A stretch of 64,000 nt of DNA from Planctomycetota bacterium (GTDB lineage Bacteria > Planctomycetota > JAJSAM01 > JAJVHW01): NCBI GenBank assembly GCA_024280885.1, contig JAJRPF010000027.1, positions 62,001-126,000 on the forward strand, in the 5' to 3' direction. The notes below the pieces were generated by a model. That model made no database searches. It was not told the origin of the DNA and saw only the letters and a program-made list of their open reading frames with translations. The translations under genes and the position numbers were made by a program. This document shows positions 33,623 to 42,791 of the stretch, piece by piece; position 1 is the stretch's first letter, and the number at the start of each line of letters is the position of its first letter.

Positions 33623-34465
33623 TTGCGAACGAAGTCGAGACCCCTCGCGCTCGCTCTCTCCATCGCACTCCTCGCTAGCGCGATCGGACTACGCGGCGCC
33701 ACGGCCGAGGAGGCGAAGGCAGCCTCAAAGGCGAAGGCGGCGGCCCCACTGAACGACCCACTGGCCGTCATGCATGCGAAGACCGATGCGGTCGGTCGCC
33801 CCGTCGTAACCGCCTTTGCGGCGTACGACCACGCCGCCATCCGCAAGGCGATCGCGGCACTCGAAGCGCGCGCCGGAACGGACGGGGCACGCGATCTCGA
33901 TCCGTACGTGATCGCTCAGGGATACGCGGAGATCGCGACGATCCGCCGCTTCTACGAGAAGTACGCCGAAGACGATATGCCCGCGGCTCTCGGAAAGCTG
34001 GATGCGGACGAGATCGCCGAGAAGGGCATCACACAGGCCGACGCATTCGCGCAGAAACACGCGAAGCATAGCGACATCTGGCGCGTGCGCGGCGCCTTGA
34101 AGGCATCGCAGATCCGCGGGATGACGTCGGGGTTCACGAAGGGCCCCGAGGCGCTCGAGGGCATATCCACCGCATTGCGACTGGACCCGAAGAACGGGTG
34201 GGCGCTCTTCGCGCAGGGACGCATGCACTACCACAACCCAGCAATCGCGGGTGGCGACAAGGACCTCGCGCTCAAGGAGCTGCGCAGCGTCGCGAAGTCC
34301 ATCGACAACTGGCGCATCCAGCACTATCTGTCGCTCACGTACGACGCGAAGGACATGCTCCCCCAGGCGTGGTTCTGGGCGCAGAAGGCAAGCCGTTCGG
34401 CGCCGAAGAACCCCGAGGTCGCACTCCATCTGCGCGCGGTCCGCGAAAAGCGGGAGGAAGGCTGA
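33623..34465 (+). CDS. Secreted TPR-like protein, first gene of the lipid/electron-transfer operon
   Basis: A 280-residue product starting at TTG 33623 with GGAG 8-11 nt upstream. A signal peptide (LALALSIALLASAIGLRG) is clear. The mature part has TPR-like helices: YVIAQGYAEIATIRRFYEKY, KNGWALFAQGRMHYHNPAIA, NWRIQHYLSLTYDAKDMLPQ, ending LHLRAVREKREEG. It is a likely periplasmic scaffold. Its stop overlaps the next start by one nucleotide (TGATG), the first of a run of overlaps that continues to 46484. No catalytic motif. Confidence 0.8.
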   Translation: MRTKSRPLALALSIALLASAIGLRGATAEEAKAASKAKAAAPLNDPLAVMHAKTDAVGRPVVTAFAAYDHAAIRKAIAALEARAGTDGARDLDPYVIAQGYAEIATIRRFYEKYAEDDMPAALGKLDADEIAEKGITQADAFAQKHAKHSDIWRVRGALKASQIRGMTSGFTKGPEALEGISTALRLDPKNGWALFAQGRMHYHNPAIAGGDKDLALKELRSVAKSIDNWRIQHYLSLTYDAKDMLPQAWFWAQKASRSAPKNPEVALHLRAVREKREEG

Positions 34466-34878
34466 TGCGATATCGACCGGCACGCGCGGCGGCAATCATG
34501 TTGGCACTGGTCGTCGTCCCCGGTTGCCAGAGCTTCGACCAACTCGAGGCCAACGATCCGACCGTTGACGAGGAAGAGGTCTTCGCCGCCGGGGAACCGG
34601 GCGAGACAGAGCATCTCGGCAACCTGCATCACGTCCTTGCGCACCGTGGGGACTACGAACCGGAGGTCGTCGCCGCCGCACTCACGTCGGTGGCCGCGAT
34701 CGGAGACCCGTCTTCGGTGGCACTGGTTGCCGCACTGCAGGACGACACCGACGAGGAGATCCGCTGGCACGTCGCCGCCGCGTTGCAGCGACTCGGAGGA
34801 AGCGAAGCACGCACTGTGCTCGCGCGGATGGCGACGAGCGACTTGAGTGAGTTGGTCCGCAGCGAGGCCGCGCAGTAG
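34465..34878 (+). CDS. HEAT-repeat lipoprotein
   Basis: A 137-residue protein with a lipobox-like VVVPGC near residue 21 and a HEAT pair: LTSVAAIGDPSSVALVAAL and EEIRWHVAAALQRLGGSEAR. It closely resembles the lipoprotein two genes on (35346) in its last 40 residues, so the two are paralogues that sandwich the AtaL-like gene. It probably serves as a membrane-anchored binding module in the same complex. Confidence 0.8.
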   Translation: MRYRPARAAAIMLALVVVPGCQSFDQLEANDPTVDEEEVFAAGEPGETEHLGNLHHVLAHRGDYEPEVVAAALTSVAAIGDPSSVALVAALQDDTDEEIRWHVAAALQRLGGSEARTVLARMATSDLSELVRSEAAQ

Positions 34879-34896
34879 CGCAAGAGGATACACACC

Positions 34897-35349
34897 ATGT
34901 TCACCGTAACGGGCATCGAGGAAGCGACAGGACTGTGTCTCAACCAACTCTGGCCCGCGCTGCTGCGGAAGGCCGAAGCACCCGTGCCGTTCGTCCCCGC
35001 AATCTCGGATTGCCAGGTCGTGGAGCGCGGGACGGACTACCTCGTGCGGGACATCGTGCTTCGTGGCGAGAACGTACGCGAGCGCGTCACATTCGAACCG
35101 GCGCGACGCGTCCACTTCGAGCGCCTGAGCGGAGTAGCGCGTGGCACGATCGACAACGAGATCGTGGGCGACGACGAGCACGGGCTCCGTCTGCGCTTCA
35201 CGTTCCGACTCTCAATCGATGGTATCGCACACGGAAGCAGCGCAGAACGTAGGTTTGCGAAAGTGATGGGCCGCTCCTATCTGACGGCTATCCGCGCCAC
35301 GCTGCGACGCGCCCGCGAGATCGCGCTCCCGAGCGGAGGCGTTCGATGA
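34897..35349 (+). CDS. AtaL-like (DUF1857) SRPBCC-fold protein
   Basis: A 150-residue protein of the usual length for the family. It begins MFTVTGIEEATGLCLNQLWPALLRKAEAPV and continues with DCQVVERGTDYLVRDIVLRGENVRERVTF and GTIDNEIVGDDEHGLRLRFTF, which are the strands of a helix-grip fold with a hydrophobic cavity. AtaL proteins occur in natural-product clusters, but the reaction is poorly known, so a lipid- or intermediate-binding role is inferred. It overlaps the next HEAT lipoprotein by 4 nt. Confidence 0.8.
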   Translation: MFTVTGIEEATGLCLNQLWPALLRKAEAPVPFVPAISDCQVVERGTDYLVRDIVLRGENVRERVTFEPARRVHFERLSGVARGTIDNEIVGDDEHGLRLRFTFRLSIDGIAHGSSAERRFAKVMGRSYLTAIRATLRRAREIALPSGGVR

Positions 35350-35777
35350 TCGGAGTCGCGTGCTCGTCGCCCACGCGTCGCACACCACGCGGAGCGACGT
35401 TGCTTGTGTCTGTGCTGCTGACAGCCCTCGTCTCGGCATCCCCCGGCTGCGGCGATGCGGGCATGTCAGCCTCGCCCACCGACATCGATGAATGGGGTGA
35501 GAACGAGACGCCGGCGACGCGCGACGAGATCCTCGCCGCGCCGAGCGAGTTCGACGCAGACGCCGTCGCTTCAGCATTGGTCGACGTCGCCGACACCGCC
35601 GACACCAGCGCCTTGCCCCGCGTACTCGCGTTGATCTCCGACGACCGCGAGGAGATCCGTTGGCACGCTGCGCGCGCATTGCAAGCAATCGGTGGAGACG
35701 AGGCCACTGCGGCGCTCGCCCGTCTGGCGCGCGAAGATGCGAGTGAACTGGTTCGCAGCGAGGCCGGTGATCAATGA
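35346..35777 (+). CDS. HEAT-repeat lipoprotein, paralogue of the 34465 protein
   Basis: A 143-residue protein with a signal and a lipobox-like ASPGC near residue 35, then a HEAT pair in which EEIRWHAARALQAIGGDEAT and DASELVRSEAGDQ closely match EEIRWHVAAALQRLGGSEAR and DLSELVRSEAAQ of 34465-34878. It overlaps the preceding gene by 4 nt (ATGA) and the following reductase by 4 nt. The conserved RW-H pattern may mark an interaction face. Confidence 0.8.
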   Translation: MIGVACSSPTRRTPRGATLLVSVLLTALVSASPGCGDAGMSASPTDIDEWGENETPATRDEILAAPSEFDADAVASALVDVADTADTSALPRVLALISDDREEIRWHAARALQAIGGDEATAALARLAREDASELVRSEAGDQ

Positions 35778-37294
35778 CCCTTCAGCCGAGTCCGATCTGG
35801 TTCGTCACGGGGGCCACGGGGTCCATCGGCCGAGCACTCGTCGAACGACTCGACGGCTGCGTCCGGCTGCGCCTGCTCGTCCGCGCGGACAGCACGGCGG
35901 CGGCGCATCGGCGCCTCGCCGCGGTACTCGGACCGAAGGGTCGAGCGGCACTGGCGGACGGCGTGATCGAACCGGTGATCGGTGATCTGCGCGCGCCGGA
36001 GTTGGGAATCTCGCCACGCAAGTGGGCGGAGGTCACCGATTGCCTGACCGGGGTCCTGCACGTCGCAGCTCGCACGGACTTCGATGACGGCCAGGACGTG
36101 GAAGCCTATCGGGACGACAACGTCCGCGGTGCGCTCCGGGTACTGCGCGTCGCGGCGGACGCAGACTGCCCGCTCGTTCATGTCTCGACGGCCTACGTCT
36201 CGGGAGTTCGTTCGGGACTGGTCCGCGAAGACGAGTTGAACGCTGGCCAGGAGCATCGTAACGGCTACGAGCGCTCGAAATTCGAGGCCGAGGAAGCGTT
36301 GCGCGCAGCCGCGGGCGCGGCCGACGTGCCGCTAACGATCTTTCGACCATCCATCGTCCTGCCAGAGCGCCCGCGGAAGGGCGCCAACGACGGCCCGGGC
36401 CCACTGGCATACCTGCGTCTCCTCGCCAACCTGGAGGGCCGGCGCGCATCGCGCGAGCGCGTCATTCGCTACCGCGGCGACTGCGCAGGTTTGCTGAACC
36501 TGGTACCCGAGCGCTTTGTCGTCGAGGTGTTGGCGCGCGCGGTCGCAGACGGGGTGCGGCCGGGCGAGACGTACCACGTCACCGCGCGCCGCTCGTTCGC
36601 GATGCGCGACGTGGCCGGACTGATGAACGAGCACCTCACCGGCCTCCGTACCGAGTTGGTCCCGGACCTCGACGCAGCCTCACTCGACCGCTACGAGCTC
36701 CTCCTAGAGCGCTCGTTCCGGATGTACGCCGACTACCTATTCCTGGACCACGAATACGACCGCTCGGCGCTCGACCGCGACTTCGGATTCGATGTGACGG
36801 ATGACGGCAACGTCAACACCGCGTGGTTGAGCGACACGTATCGCGCGCATCTGCGCGTCTGGCGCTCCGAGCGCCGCAAGCAGCGCACGGTCCCCGCCGA
36901 GGTGCGCGCCGTGCGCGAGTACTTCACGCACTTCTTGCCAGCACGGACCGGGCGCCGCCTCGTTCCCGGTCTGGCGTCACTCTCCGAGACATTCACGGTG
37001 ACGGTCCCGTCCGAGGGCAGCTTCGCGATGCAGATCGAGCGAGGGATCCTCACAGCGGTGTATCCGACCGAGACACCATCGACGTCCTTCGACTATGAGA
37101 CCGACGCCGCCACGCTGATCGAAGTGGTCTCCGGATCCGCGCGTCCGGCCGAGCTATTCTTCGCGAAGCGCTTCATCGTTCGCGGTGATCTCTACCGAGC
37201 CCTCTCGACCGCGACGGCACTCGAGGAGTTCTTCACGCTCTTTCCGTTCCCATCTTCCAACGCGGTGAAGTGCACGACCGAGGCCGTTGCGTGA
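35774..37294 (+). CDS. Extended SDR / thioester-reductase-like protein
   Basis: A 506-residue protein. The first 360 residues form an NAD(P)-binding extended SDR: GATGSIGRALVERL (GxxGxxG, about 13-26), VSTAYVSG (Ser), and YERSKFEAEEAL (YxxxK, Tyr-Lys catalytic pair), with the FRPSIVL segment, a layout shared with thioester reductase/fatty acyl reductase (NAD_binding_4). The C-terminal 150 residues (about from RTVPAEVRAVREYFTH) are extra, probably a lipid-binding domain. It may reduce an acyl thioester to an aldehyde. Its 3' end overlaps the aminotransferase start by 4 nt (GTGA), which suits reduction followed by transamination. Confidence 0.85.
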   Translation: MTLQPSPIWFVTGATGSIGRALVERLDGCVRLRLLVRADSTAAAHRRLAAVLGPKGRAALADGVIEPVIGDLRAPELGISPRKWAEVTDCLTGVLHVAARTDFDDGQDVEAYRDDNVRGALRVLRVAADADCPLVHVSTAYVSGVRSGLVREDELNAGQEHRNGYERSKFEAEEALRAAAGAADVPLTIFRPSIVLPERPRKGANDGPGPLAYLRLLANLEGRRASRERVIRYRGDCAGLLNLVPERFVVEVLARAVADGVRPGETYHVTARRSFAMRDVAGLMNEHLTGLRTELVPDLDAASLDRYELLLERSFRMYADYLFLDHEYDRSALDRDFGFDVTDDGNVNTAWLSDTYRAHLRVWRSERRKQRTVPAEVRAVREYFTHFLPARTGRRLVPGLASLSETFTVTVPSEGSFAMQIERGILTAVYPTETPSTSFDYETDAATLIEVVSGSARPAELFFAKRFIVRGDLYRALSTATALEEFFTLFPFPSSNAVKCTTEAVA

Positions 37295-38766
37295 GCACAA
37301 CCGTGGCCCGGACCGGCGCTGAGACGCCTCGCGAGGGCTTGATCAGCCTGCGCGACGTGCCGGATCTCACGCAGAAATGGATCGGCGATGCGCACCGCCG
37401 TCATCTCAACCCCGCGTTGATGACCTTGATGCGTCTCGGCGGCTACGACGACGTGCGCATCGTGCGGGCCGCGGGCCCGTATCTCTTCACCGCCGACGGT
37501 CGGCGCCTGCTCGATCTCGTCTCGGCGTACGGAGCTCTCAGCCACGGTCACAACCACCCGCGCGTGGTCGCGGCGGCGCGTTGGTTCGACGCGAGCGGCG
37601 AAGCGGATCTCCTGAAAGAGTTCCCGTCCGCGTTCACCGCCGCCCTGGCACACAACCTCTGTGCCGTCGCACCGGGCGACCTGGACTCGGTCTTCTTCTG
37701 TAACTCCGGCACCGAAGCCGTCGAGGGCGCACTGAAGATCGCACAACGGCACTTCGAGGGCGCTCGCGACCGCTTCGTCTACGCCGAGAATTCACTCCAC
37801 GGCAAGACGCACGGAACACTCTCGATCACGGGTCGCGAAAAGTACCGCGCGCATGTGCGGCGCTTTCGCGACTGGCCGATGGTGCCCTTCGGAGACATCG
37901 CAGCGTTGAAGGAGGTATTCGCGGTCGACACAGCGAAACGCATCGCAGGTCTCGTGCTGGAGCCGATCCAGGGCGAGGGTGGCGTCGTCGTCCCGGAACG
38001 CGGCTATCTCGCGGCAGCAGCGGAGCTCGCCAAACGCCACGGCGCGCTGCTCATCCTCGACGAAATCCAGACGGGTCTCGGCCGGACGGGGACACTCTTC
38101 CGGTGCGAGGCGGAGGGCGTCGCGCCCGACATCCTCTGCATCGCGAAGAGCCTGGGCGGTGGCGTGGCGAGTATTGGCGCGACGATCACTCGCTCGGCCA
38201 TCCAGAGGACTGCGTACGGCAAGATCGACGAGTGCTTGGTGCACACGTCCACATTCGGTGGACGCAATCGGGCGGCGGCCGTGGCGATGGAGGCGTTGGC
38301 CGTCGCGGTGGAGGACGACTTCCCCTCTCGCGCGCGCGATGTCGGTGGTTGGCTCCGTGGCGAGCTGGAGAGCCTCCGCGAGAAGCACCCGGACATCATT
38401 CGGAGCGTGCGCGGCGAGGGGCTCATGCTCGGGCTGGAGTTTCACCCTGTTGAGGTCTTCCGCGGACGCGTGAACCCGTTGCGCCTCGCGGGGCTCGACA
38501 AGATCGTGGCGGGCTATTTCCCCGGAATCGTCGGCGCAGAGTTGCTGACACGTCACGATATCGTCGCATCGTTCGTGCTGAACAACCCGCATGTCATGCG
38601 CATCTATCCGGCGCTGGTCGCGACGTCGGATGATCTGGCCGTTGTGCCGCAAGCCATCGACGCGCTGCTCACCGAAGGTGTCACCAGGATGGTCGAGCGC
38701 ACGGTCGGTCGGGCTGTCAAGCACGCCGGAATCGGAGCGCTCAGGACGTGGGCCGGGAGCCGGTGA
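37291..38766 (+). CDS. Class III PLP-dependent aminotransferase
   Basis: A 491-residue protein; GTG 37291 gives a GTGA overlap with the reductase and is favoured over an ATG at 37270. Class III features: FCNSGTEAVEGALKIAQRH (PLP phosphate region), VLEPIQGEGGVVVPERGY, LLILDEIQTGLGRTGTLF (Asp for PLP), IAKSLGGGVASIGA (K in the Schiff base), and TSTFGGRNRAAA. The family includes omega-amino acid and aldehyde aminotransferases. With the upstream reductase it could make a primary amine from an acyl thioester, as TamH does in tambjamine synthesis. The substrate is not demonstrated. The C-terminal residues 400-491 are longer than usual and hydrophobic. Confidence 0.92.
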   Translation: MSTTVARTGAETPREGLISLRDVPDLTQKWIGDAHRRHLNPALMTLMRLGGYDDVRIVRAAGPYLFTADGRRLLDLVSAYGALSHGHNHPRVVAAARWFDASGEADLLKEFPSAFTAALAHNLCAVAPGDLDSVFFCNSGTEAVEGALKIAQRHFEGARDRFVYAENSLHGKTHGTLSITGREKYRAHVRRFRDWPMVPFGDIAALKEVFAVDTAKRIAGLVLEPIQGEGGVVVPERGYLAAAAELAKRHGALLILDEIQTGLGRTGTLFRCEAEGVAPDILCIAKSLGGGVASIGATITRSAIQRTAYGKIDECLVHTSTFGGRNRAAAVAMEALAVAVEDDFPSRARDVGGWLRGELESLREKHPDIIRSVRGEGLMLGLEFHPVEVFRGRVNPLRLAGLDKIVAGYFPGIVGAELLTRHDIVASFVLNNPHVMRIYPALVATSDDLAVVPQAIDALLTEGVTRMVERTVGRAVKHAGIGALRTWAGSR

Positions 38767-38770
38767 CACG

Positions 38771-40975
38771 ATGCCGCTGCGGATCGCCCGCGCCGCCCTC
38801 GACCGTCGTGCGCTGACGCTGGGCATCGTCGCCCTGCTCACGCTGGTCCTCGGCGCGTGCGCGGCATTTGGGCTGCGCATCGACAACTCCATCGACGCCT
38901 GGCTGCCAGCGCAGGACGCGGAAGTTGCACGCTACAAACGCTTCCGGGGCGTTTTCGGCGAGGACACGTTCTACGTCGTCGCTTTTGATGGCGTCGGGCT
39001 TTGTGACCCGGGACCTGACGATGCGGGATCTGATCCAGTCGTTGAACCGAACGCACCTGGCGTCGGAGCCCGCGAGCTACTCGTTGCGAGGCTCGAAGCG
39101 CTGGCTGCAAAACTGGCAACGATCGACGGAGTCGATCGCGTGGTCGGCCCCTCCAATTCTCCGACGCCGTCGCGAGCAACTGCCCACCTCGCGTCGTCAG
39201 ACGGCGGCTCGATCGCGCTGATCGTCTACACGCGCCCCTTGCACGGCGACGCCGCCGCTGCGCGGCATGCGGCGATCGAGTCTGCGGCCGATGGGGCGGA
39301 CATCGGAAGTGCGACGTTCATCGCGGGTCCGGAGGCGATCAATCACGCGCTCGACCGTGGCTCGACACAGGCGTTCGCGCTGCTCTTTCCGATTGTCGTG
39401 CTCGTCGTCGCAATCACGCTGATGATCGCGCTACGCTCCGTGTGGCCGGTGATCGGCATCCTGCTCGTCGCGGCGATCTCGTCGGTGTGGACACTCGGCG
39501 CGGTCGCACTGGCGGATCGACCGCTCAACATGGTTCTTTCGACGCTCCCATCTCTGCTGGTCGTCCTCGGAACGGCATACTCGCTCCATCTGGCGAATGC
39601 ATTTCGGCGCGACGAACACTCCGATATTCGCGAGCGCTGGTCGGCAGCCATCGCCGATACGCTGCACCCGTGCTTGCTCACTGCGGGAACGACAGCAGCA
39701 GGCTTCCTCGCACTTGCCGTCGCGGACCTTCTGCCGGTCCGCGATCTCGGGCTCTTCGCCGGGCTCGGAACGCTCTGTAGTGTCGCGTTGGTCTTCACGT
39801 TCTTGCCCGCGTTCCTGCACGTGGTGTGGAGTCCCGCGCCGCACGCGGCGATCGTCGCGAGTGCAGCCAACGCACGCGCTGCGGCAGCGTGGTCACCGGC
39901 GCGCGCGATCCATCGCGGACGCTTTGCCATACTCGCCATCGCTCTCGTGGCGGTCGCCGTCGCCGCAGCTGGGATCGCGCGGCTGCGCGTCGAATCTCAC
40001 ATCCTCTCGTTCTTCCCGGACAACGATCCGGTCGTGGTGGCGACGCGACACATCGAAGAGCGGCTCCTGGGTCTGACCGCACTCGACGTGTGGGTCCATG
40101 GACCAACCTCCGGAGTTCTCTCTGCCGCAACCGTGATCGCGGTTCGCGACCTCGTGGCATTCGCAGATACCGAGAGTGACGTCACGGACGTCGTCGGTCC
40201 AATCGTCTCGGACAGCGTGCTGCCGGAACGCTTGCCCGCCGACGCCGCCGCAACCGCCCTTCGCGAGGCGCTCGCGGCGCGCGCCGACGACGCGCCGCCC
40301 GGGACGACAAGGGCACGCGTGCAGACCATCGGAGACGCGACACACCTGCGCGTGACGGTGGCGGCGCGTACGACATCCATCGAGGAGAGCGCCGCGTTGC
40401 TCGAACGACTCGGCTCGCTCCTGACGCGCGATCTCCCACCCGGAGTTGTTGCCGAGACAACTGGCGCCGTCCCGCTCCTCGTGCGCGTCCAGGCAATGTT
40501 GCTCCGCACGCAGATGGAGACGTTCGCTGCATCAATCGTCGTCGTCACGAGCTTGCTCTGCATCGCATTTCGATCGGTATCGCTCGCTCTCCTCTCATTG
40601 GTCCCTAACGTTCTGCCGATCACGCTGACGCTGGGCACGATGGGCTGGTGCGGCGTGCCTCTCGATGTCGCAACAGTCACGGTCGCCGGTGTGGCCATGG
40701 GACTCGTCGTGGACGACACGATCCACATCCTGGAACGCTACGCGCGCTCCGCTGGCCCCGACGCGTCGGCCATCGCACGCATCGACAGCGTCTTTCGCAC
40801 CGCGGGTCGGCCGGTGATTTTCACGTCGCTTGCGACAGCCGCCGGCTTCGCCGCTTTTGCCTGCTCGGATTTCCAACCCGTGTTCTTCTTCGGCTCGCTG
40901 ATCGCGCTGACCGCCATCTATGCATTGATCGCGGATCTGCTCGTTCTGCCCGCCCTTCTCATGGTGCGCGCATGA
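38771..40975 (+). CDS. RND-superfamily MMPL transporter
   Basis: A 734-residue membrane protein with the two-half RND design: first helix LTLGIVALLTLVLGACAAFG, periplasmic domain (about 45-190), five helices including FALLFPIVVLVVAITLMIAL, then a repeat with ILAIALVAVAVAAAGIA, a second periplasmic domain, and SIVVVTSLLCIAFRSVSLAL. The proton-relay and cleft signature VAGVAMGLVVDDTIHILERY (Asp pair) is intact in the last third. MMPL/HpnN-type proteins move lipids or hopanoids. It has a 4-nt gap after the aminotransferase and overlaps the ligase by 4 nt. It likely exports the operon's lipid product. Confidence 0.9.
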   Translation: MPLRIARAALDRRALTLGIVALLTLVLGACAAFGLRIDNSIDAWLPAQDAEVARYKRFRGVFGEDTFYVVAFDGVGLCDPGPDDAGSDPVVEPNAPGVGARELLVARLEALAAKLATIDGVDRVVGPSNSPTPSRATAHLASSDGGSIALIVYTRPLHGDAAAARHAAIESAADGADIGSATFIAGPEAINHALDRGSTQAFALLFPIVVLVVAITLMIALRSVWPVIGILLVAAISSVWTLGAVALADRPLNMVLSTLPSLLVVLGTAYSLHLANAFRRDEHSDIRERWSAAIADTLHPCLLTAGTTAAGFLALAVADLLPVRDLGLFAGLGTLCSVALVFTFLPAFLHVVWSPAPHAAIVASAANARAAAAWSPARAIHRGRFAILAIALVAVAVAAAGIARLRVESHILSFFPDNDPVVVATRHIEERLLGLTALDVWVHGPTSGVLSAATVIAVRDLVAFADTESDVTDVVGPIVSDSVLPERLPADAAATALREALAARADDAPPGTTRARVQTIGDATHLRVTVAARTTSIEESAALLERLGSLLTRDLPPGVVAETTGAVPLLVRVQAMLLRTQMETFAASIVVVTSLLCIAFRSVSLALLSLVPNVLPITLTLGTMGWCGVPLDVATVTVAGVAMGLVVDDTIHILERYARSAGPDASAIARIDSVFRTAGRPVIFTSLATAAGFAAFACSDFQPVFFFGSLIALTAIYALIADLLVLPALLMVRA

Positions 40976-41811
40976 TCCAACTCACGGACACTTCACTGCG
41001 GGCCGCGATCGAGGCCCACTTCCATCCCAACTCCGGCACGCCCTACTGGCTCGACTGGCAGACCACCGTCGGGATCGACGCGCGCCATGAAGTCCGCACA
41101 CTGGACGACCTCCACATCCTCGGCGAGTTCGAACGCGAAGCGTGGACAGAACGACCGCTCTCGGACTTCGTCCCGCGAGCACTGTGGGAGGATCGCGCCG
41201 GGCTTGTCCTGGCGGAAACCGGGGGCACCAGCGGGCGGCCGGTGCGCTGCGTCTTCACGCGGAGCGAGTTCGAACAGGGCTTCGGCGCGCCCTACATGGC
41301 AGCGAGCGCTGCGCGCGACTTCCCGCGCAGCGGAGAGTGGCTCTTCGTCGGACCGACGGGACCGCATGTCATCGGGCGCGCGGCCGGTCTCCTCGCGCGC
41401 CTGCACGGAGCGATGCAGCCATATGCGGTAGACTTCGACCCGCGCTGGGCGCGTGCACAGGTCGAGGGCTCGTTCGGTCAGGTCCACTACACACGCCACG
41501 TCCTTATTCAGGCCCTCGACATTCTGGAGCGCGAGGGAGTGGACGTCCTCTTCGTGACACCTCCACTTGCGCTCGCACTGGCGACGGAACTCGACGACGA
41601 CCGTCGCGCGCGAATTCGGGGGCTCCACCTCGGCGGCATGGCCGTCACATCGGACACGTATCGCGCAATCCGCGCGGCGTTCTCGCGGGCGTGCGTCCTG
41701 CCCGGCTACGGCAACTCGATGTTCGGGTTGATGATCGAAGCCGCCGAGCCGACGCCGGACTTGGATGGCACGCTGCATCTCGACTACGTCTCACTTCCCG
41801 GCCGAATGTAA
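40972..41811 (+). CDS. AMP-forming acyl ligase (phenylacetate-CoA ligase-like), first part, before an in-frame TAA
   Basis: The 279-residue part before a TAA at 41809. ATGA overlap with the MMPL gene. Features: the phosphate-binding loop LAETGGTSGRPVRC (about 76-89), WLFVGPTGPHVIGR, and the P-loop-following VLPGYGNSMFGLMIE (about 243-257), where the adenylate is bound in this family. It should activate a carboxylic acid as an acyl-adenylate. The reading frame continues in the same phase after the stop with the family's C-terminal segment (41812-42051), so the gene is split by a nonsense codon (possibly TAC to TAA), recoded, or a sequencing error. Without the C-terminal part the enzyme would lack its hinge and swivel domain. 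Confidence 0.78.
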   Translation: MIQLTDTSLRAAIEAHFHPNSGTPYWLDWQTTVGIDARHEVRTLDDLHILGEFEREAWTERPLSDFVPRALWEDRAGLVLAETGGTSGRPVRCVFTRSEFEQGFGAPYMAASAARDFPRSGEWLFVGPTGPHVIGRAAGLLARLHGAMQPYAVDFDPRWARAQVEGSFGQVHYTRHVLIQALDILEREGVDVLFVTPPLALALATELDDDRRARIRGLHLGGMAVTSDTYRAIRAAFSRACVLPGYGNSMFGLMIEAAEPTPDLDGTLHLDYVSLPGRM

Positions 41812-42051
41812 GTGCGCGTGGTCCCGGAGGAAGACGGCGTGCCGGACATTCGAAGCCAGGTAGCATTGGGTGAGCGTGGCCGCGTCGTGCTCTCGCGACT
41901 CGACCGGTCGTTCCTGATCCCCAACCTTGTCGAGCGGGATCGGGCAACGCGCATCTCGACGCCGCACGCGCTGCGCCTCGGGCTCACAGGCGAGGGCATT
42001 CGTGACCCGTATCCGGTGCTTGCGCGGCAAGCGACCGAGGGTCTCTATTGA
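41812..42051 (+). pseudogene. C-terminal part of the same AMP-forming ligase, after the TAA
   Basis: Beginning with GTG immediately after TAA, the same frame codes 79 residues: VRVVPEEDGVPDIRSQVALGERGRVVLSRLDRSFLIPNLVERDRATRIS... This matches the end of ANL-like ligases (ERGRVVLSRLD, LIPNLVERD). The frame ends with TGA that overlaps the ATG of the hydrolase, as expected if the pair was originally one gene in a coupled operon. It could be translated from the GTG, giving a two-chain enzyme. Confidence 0.65.
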
Positions 42052-42791
42052 TGCTCTCAACACGCATCTGTGACGTTCGAGTCGCGCCTTCACGTCGCGG
42101 CGAGACTCTGGCGATGACGCTCTCGTACACGCCCGCAACACGCTCAAGGCGGGGCGCGATTATCTCCAGTCCTCTGCCCTTCCTGGGTGGCGACATGGAC
42201 AACAACGTCGTGCGGCTGCTCGCGCGCGTGATTGCCGGGCACGGGATACCTGCGTTACGCTACGACTACCGTTCGGTGGGCGAGAGCCACGACGTCAATC
42301 CGGGCGAAGCGCGCTATGAGACCTGGCGGCGCGTCGAAGAGACGCGTGGTCGAGCTGCGATCATCGCCGACTCCGCGGAGGCGCTGCGGCGTGCGCAGGC
42401 TCTGTTCACGCCGACGCTCCTGGGCGGGTATAGCTTCGGATGTTGGACGGCGACACGGATCGCACGGTCGGTCGGCGCGCCTCTGCCGCTCGTTCTGGTT
42501 GCGCCACCTCTCGTGCACGTCGATCTCGCCGAACTCGCCGTTCACGGCGCCCCGGTGCTCTTGGTCTTCGCAGGTGACGACCGACTCTCCCCCACGCCAG
42601 CGATCGACGAACTGCACGCACGCTTCCCAACGGCGAAGATCGTTGTTCTTGACGCCGCGGATCACTTCTTTCGCGACCACAAAGGCGATCTCGCTCGCGC
42701 GATCGACGTGTTTCTGGAGACCGCCCTATCGGGAGCGGAGGGGATGGCGGCACCTCGCTGTCCCGCCGAGGAACTCGAGGAGGTTGCGTGA
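42051..42791 (+). CDS. Alpha/beta hydrolase
   Basis: A 246-residue protein (ATG 42051, one-nt overlap with the upstream TGA). Strand-turn-helix features: SPLPFLGGDMDNNVVRLL (oxyanion region), RYDYRSVGESHD, and the nucleophile elbow LLGGYSFGCWTAT (G-Y-S-F-G), an aspartate in VFAGDDRLSPT, and a terminal histidine in DAADHFFRDHKGDL. Its composition resembles small hydrolases linked to exosortase or lipid operons. It could release the product from a thioester or trim an ester. It overlaps the next gene by 4 nt (GTGA). Confidence 0.87.
   Translation: MLSTRICDVRVAPSRRGETLAMTLSYTPATRSRRGAIISSPLPFLGGDMDNNVVRLLARVIAGHGIPALRYDYRSVGESHDVNPGEARYETWRRVEETRGRAAIIADSAEALRRAQALFTPTLLGGYSFGCWTATRIARSVGAPLPLVLVAPPLVHVDLAELAVHGAPVLLVFAGDDRLSPTPAIDELHARFPTAKIVVLDAADHFFRDHKGDLARAIDVFLETALSGAEGMAAPRCPAEELEEVA

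Noticed and set aside
41809..41811. TAA read as a special amino acid
   Set aside because: No known recoding of TAA by Sec or Pyl systems; a nonsense change, a two-chain gene or a base error is simpler.
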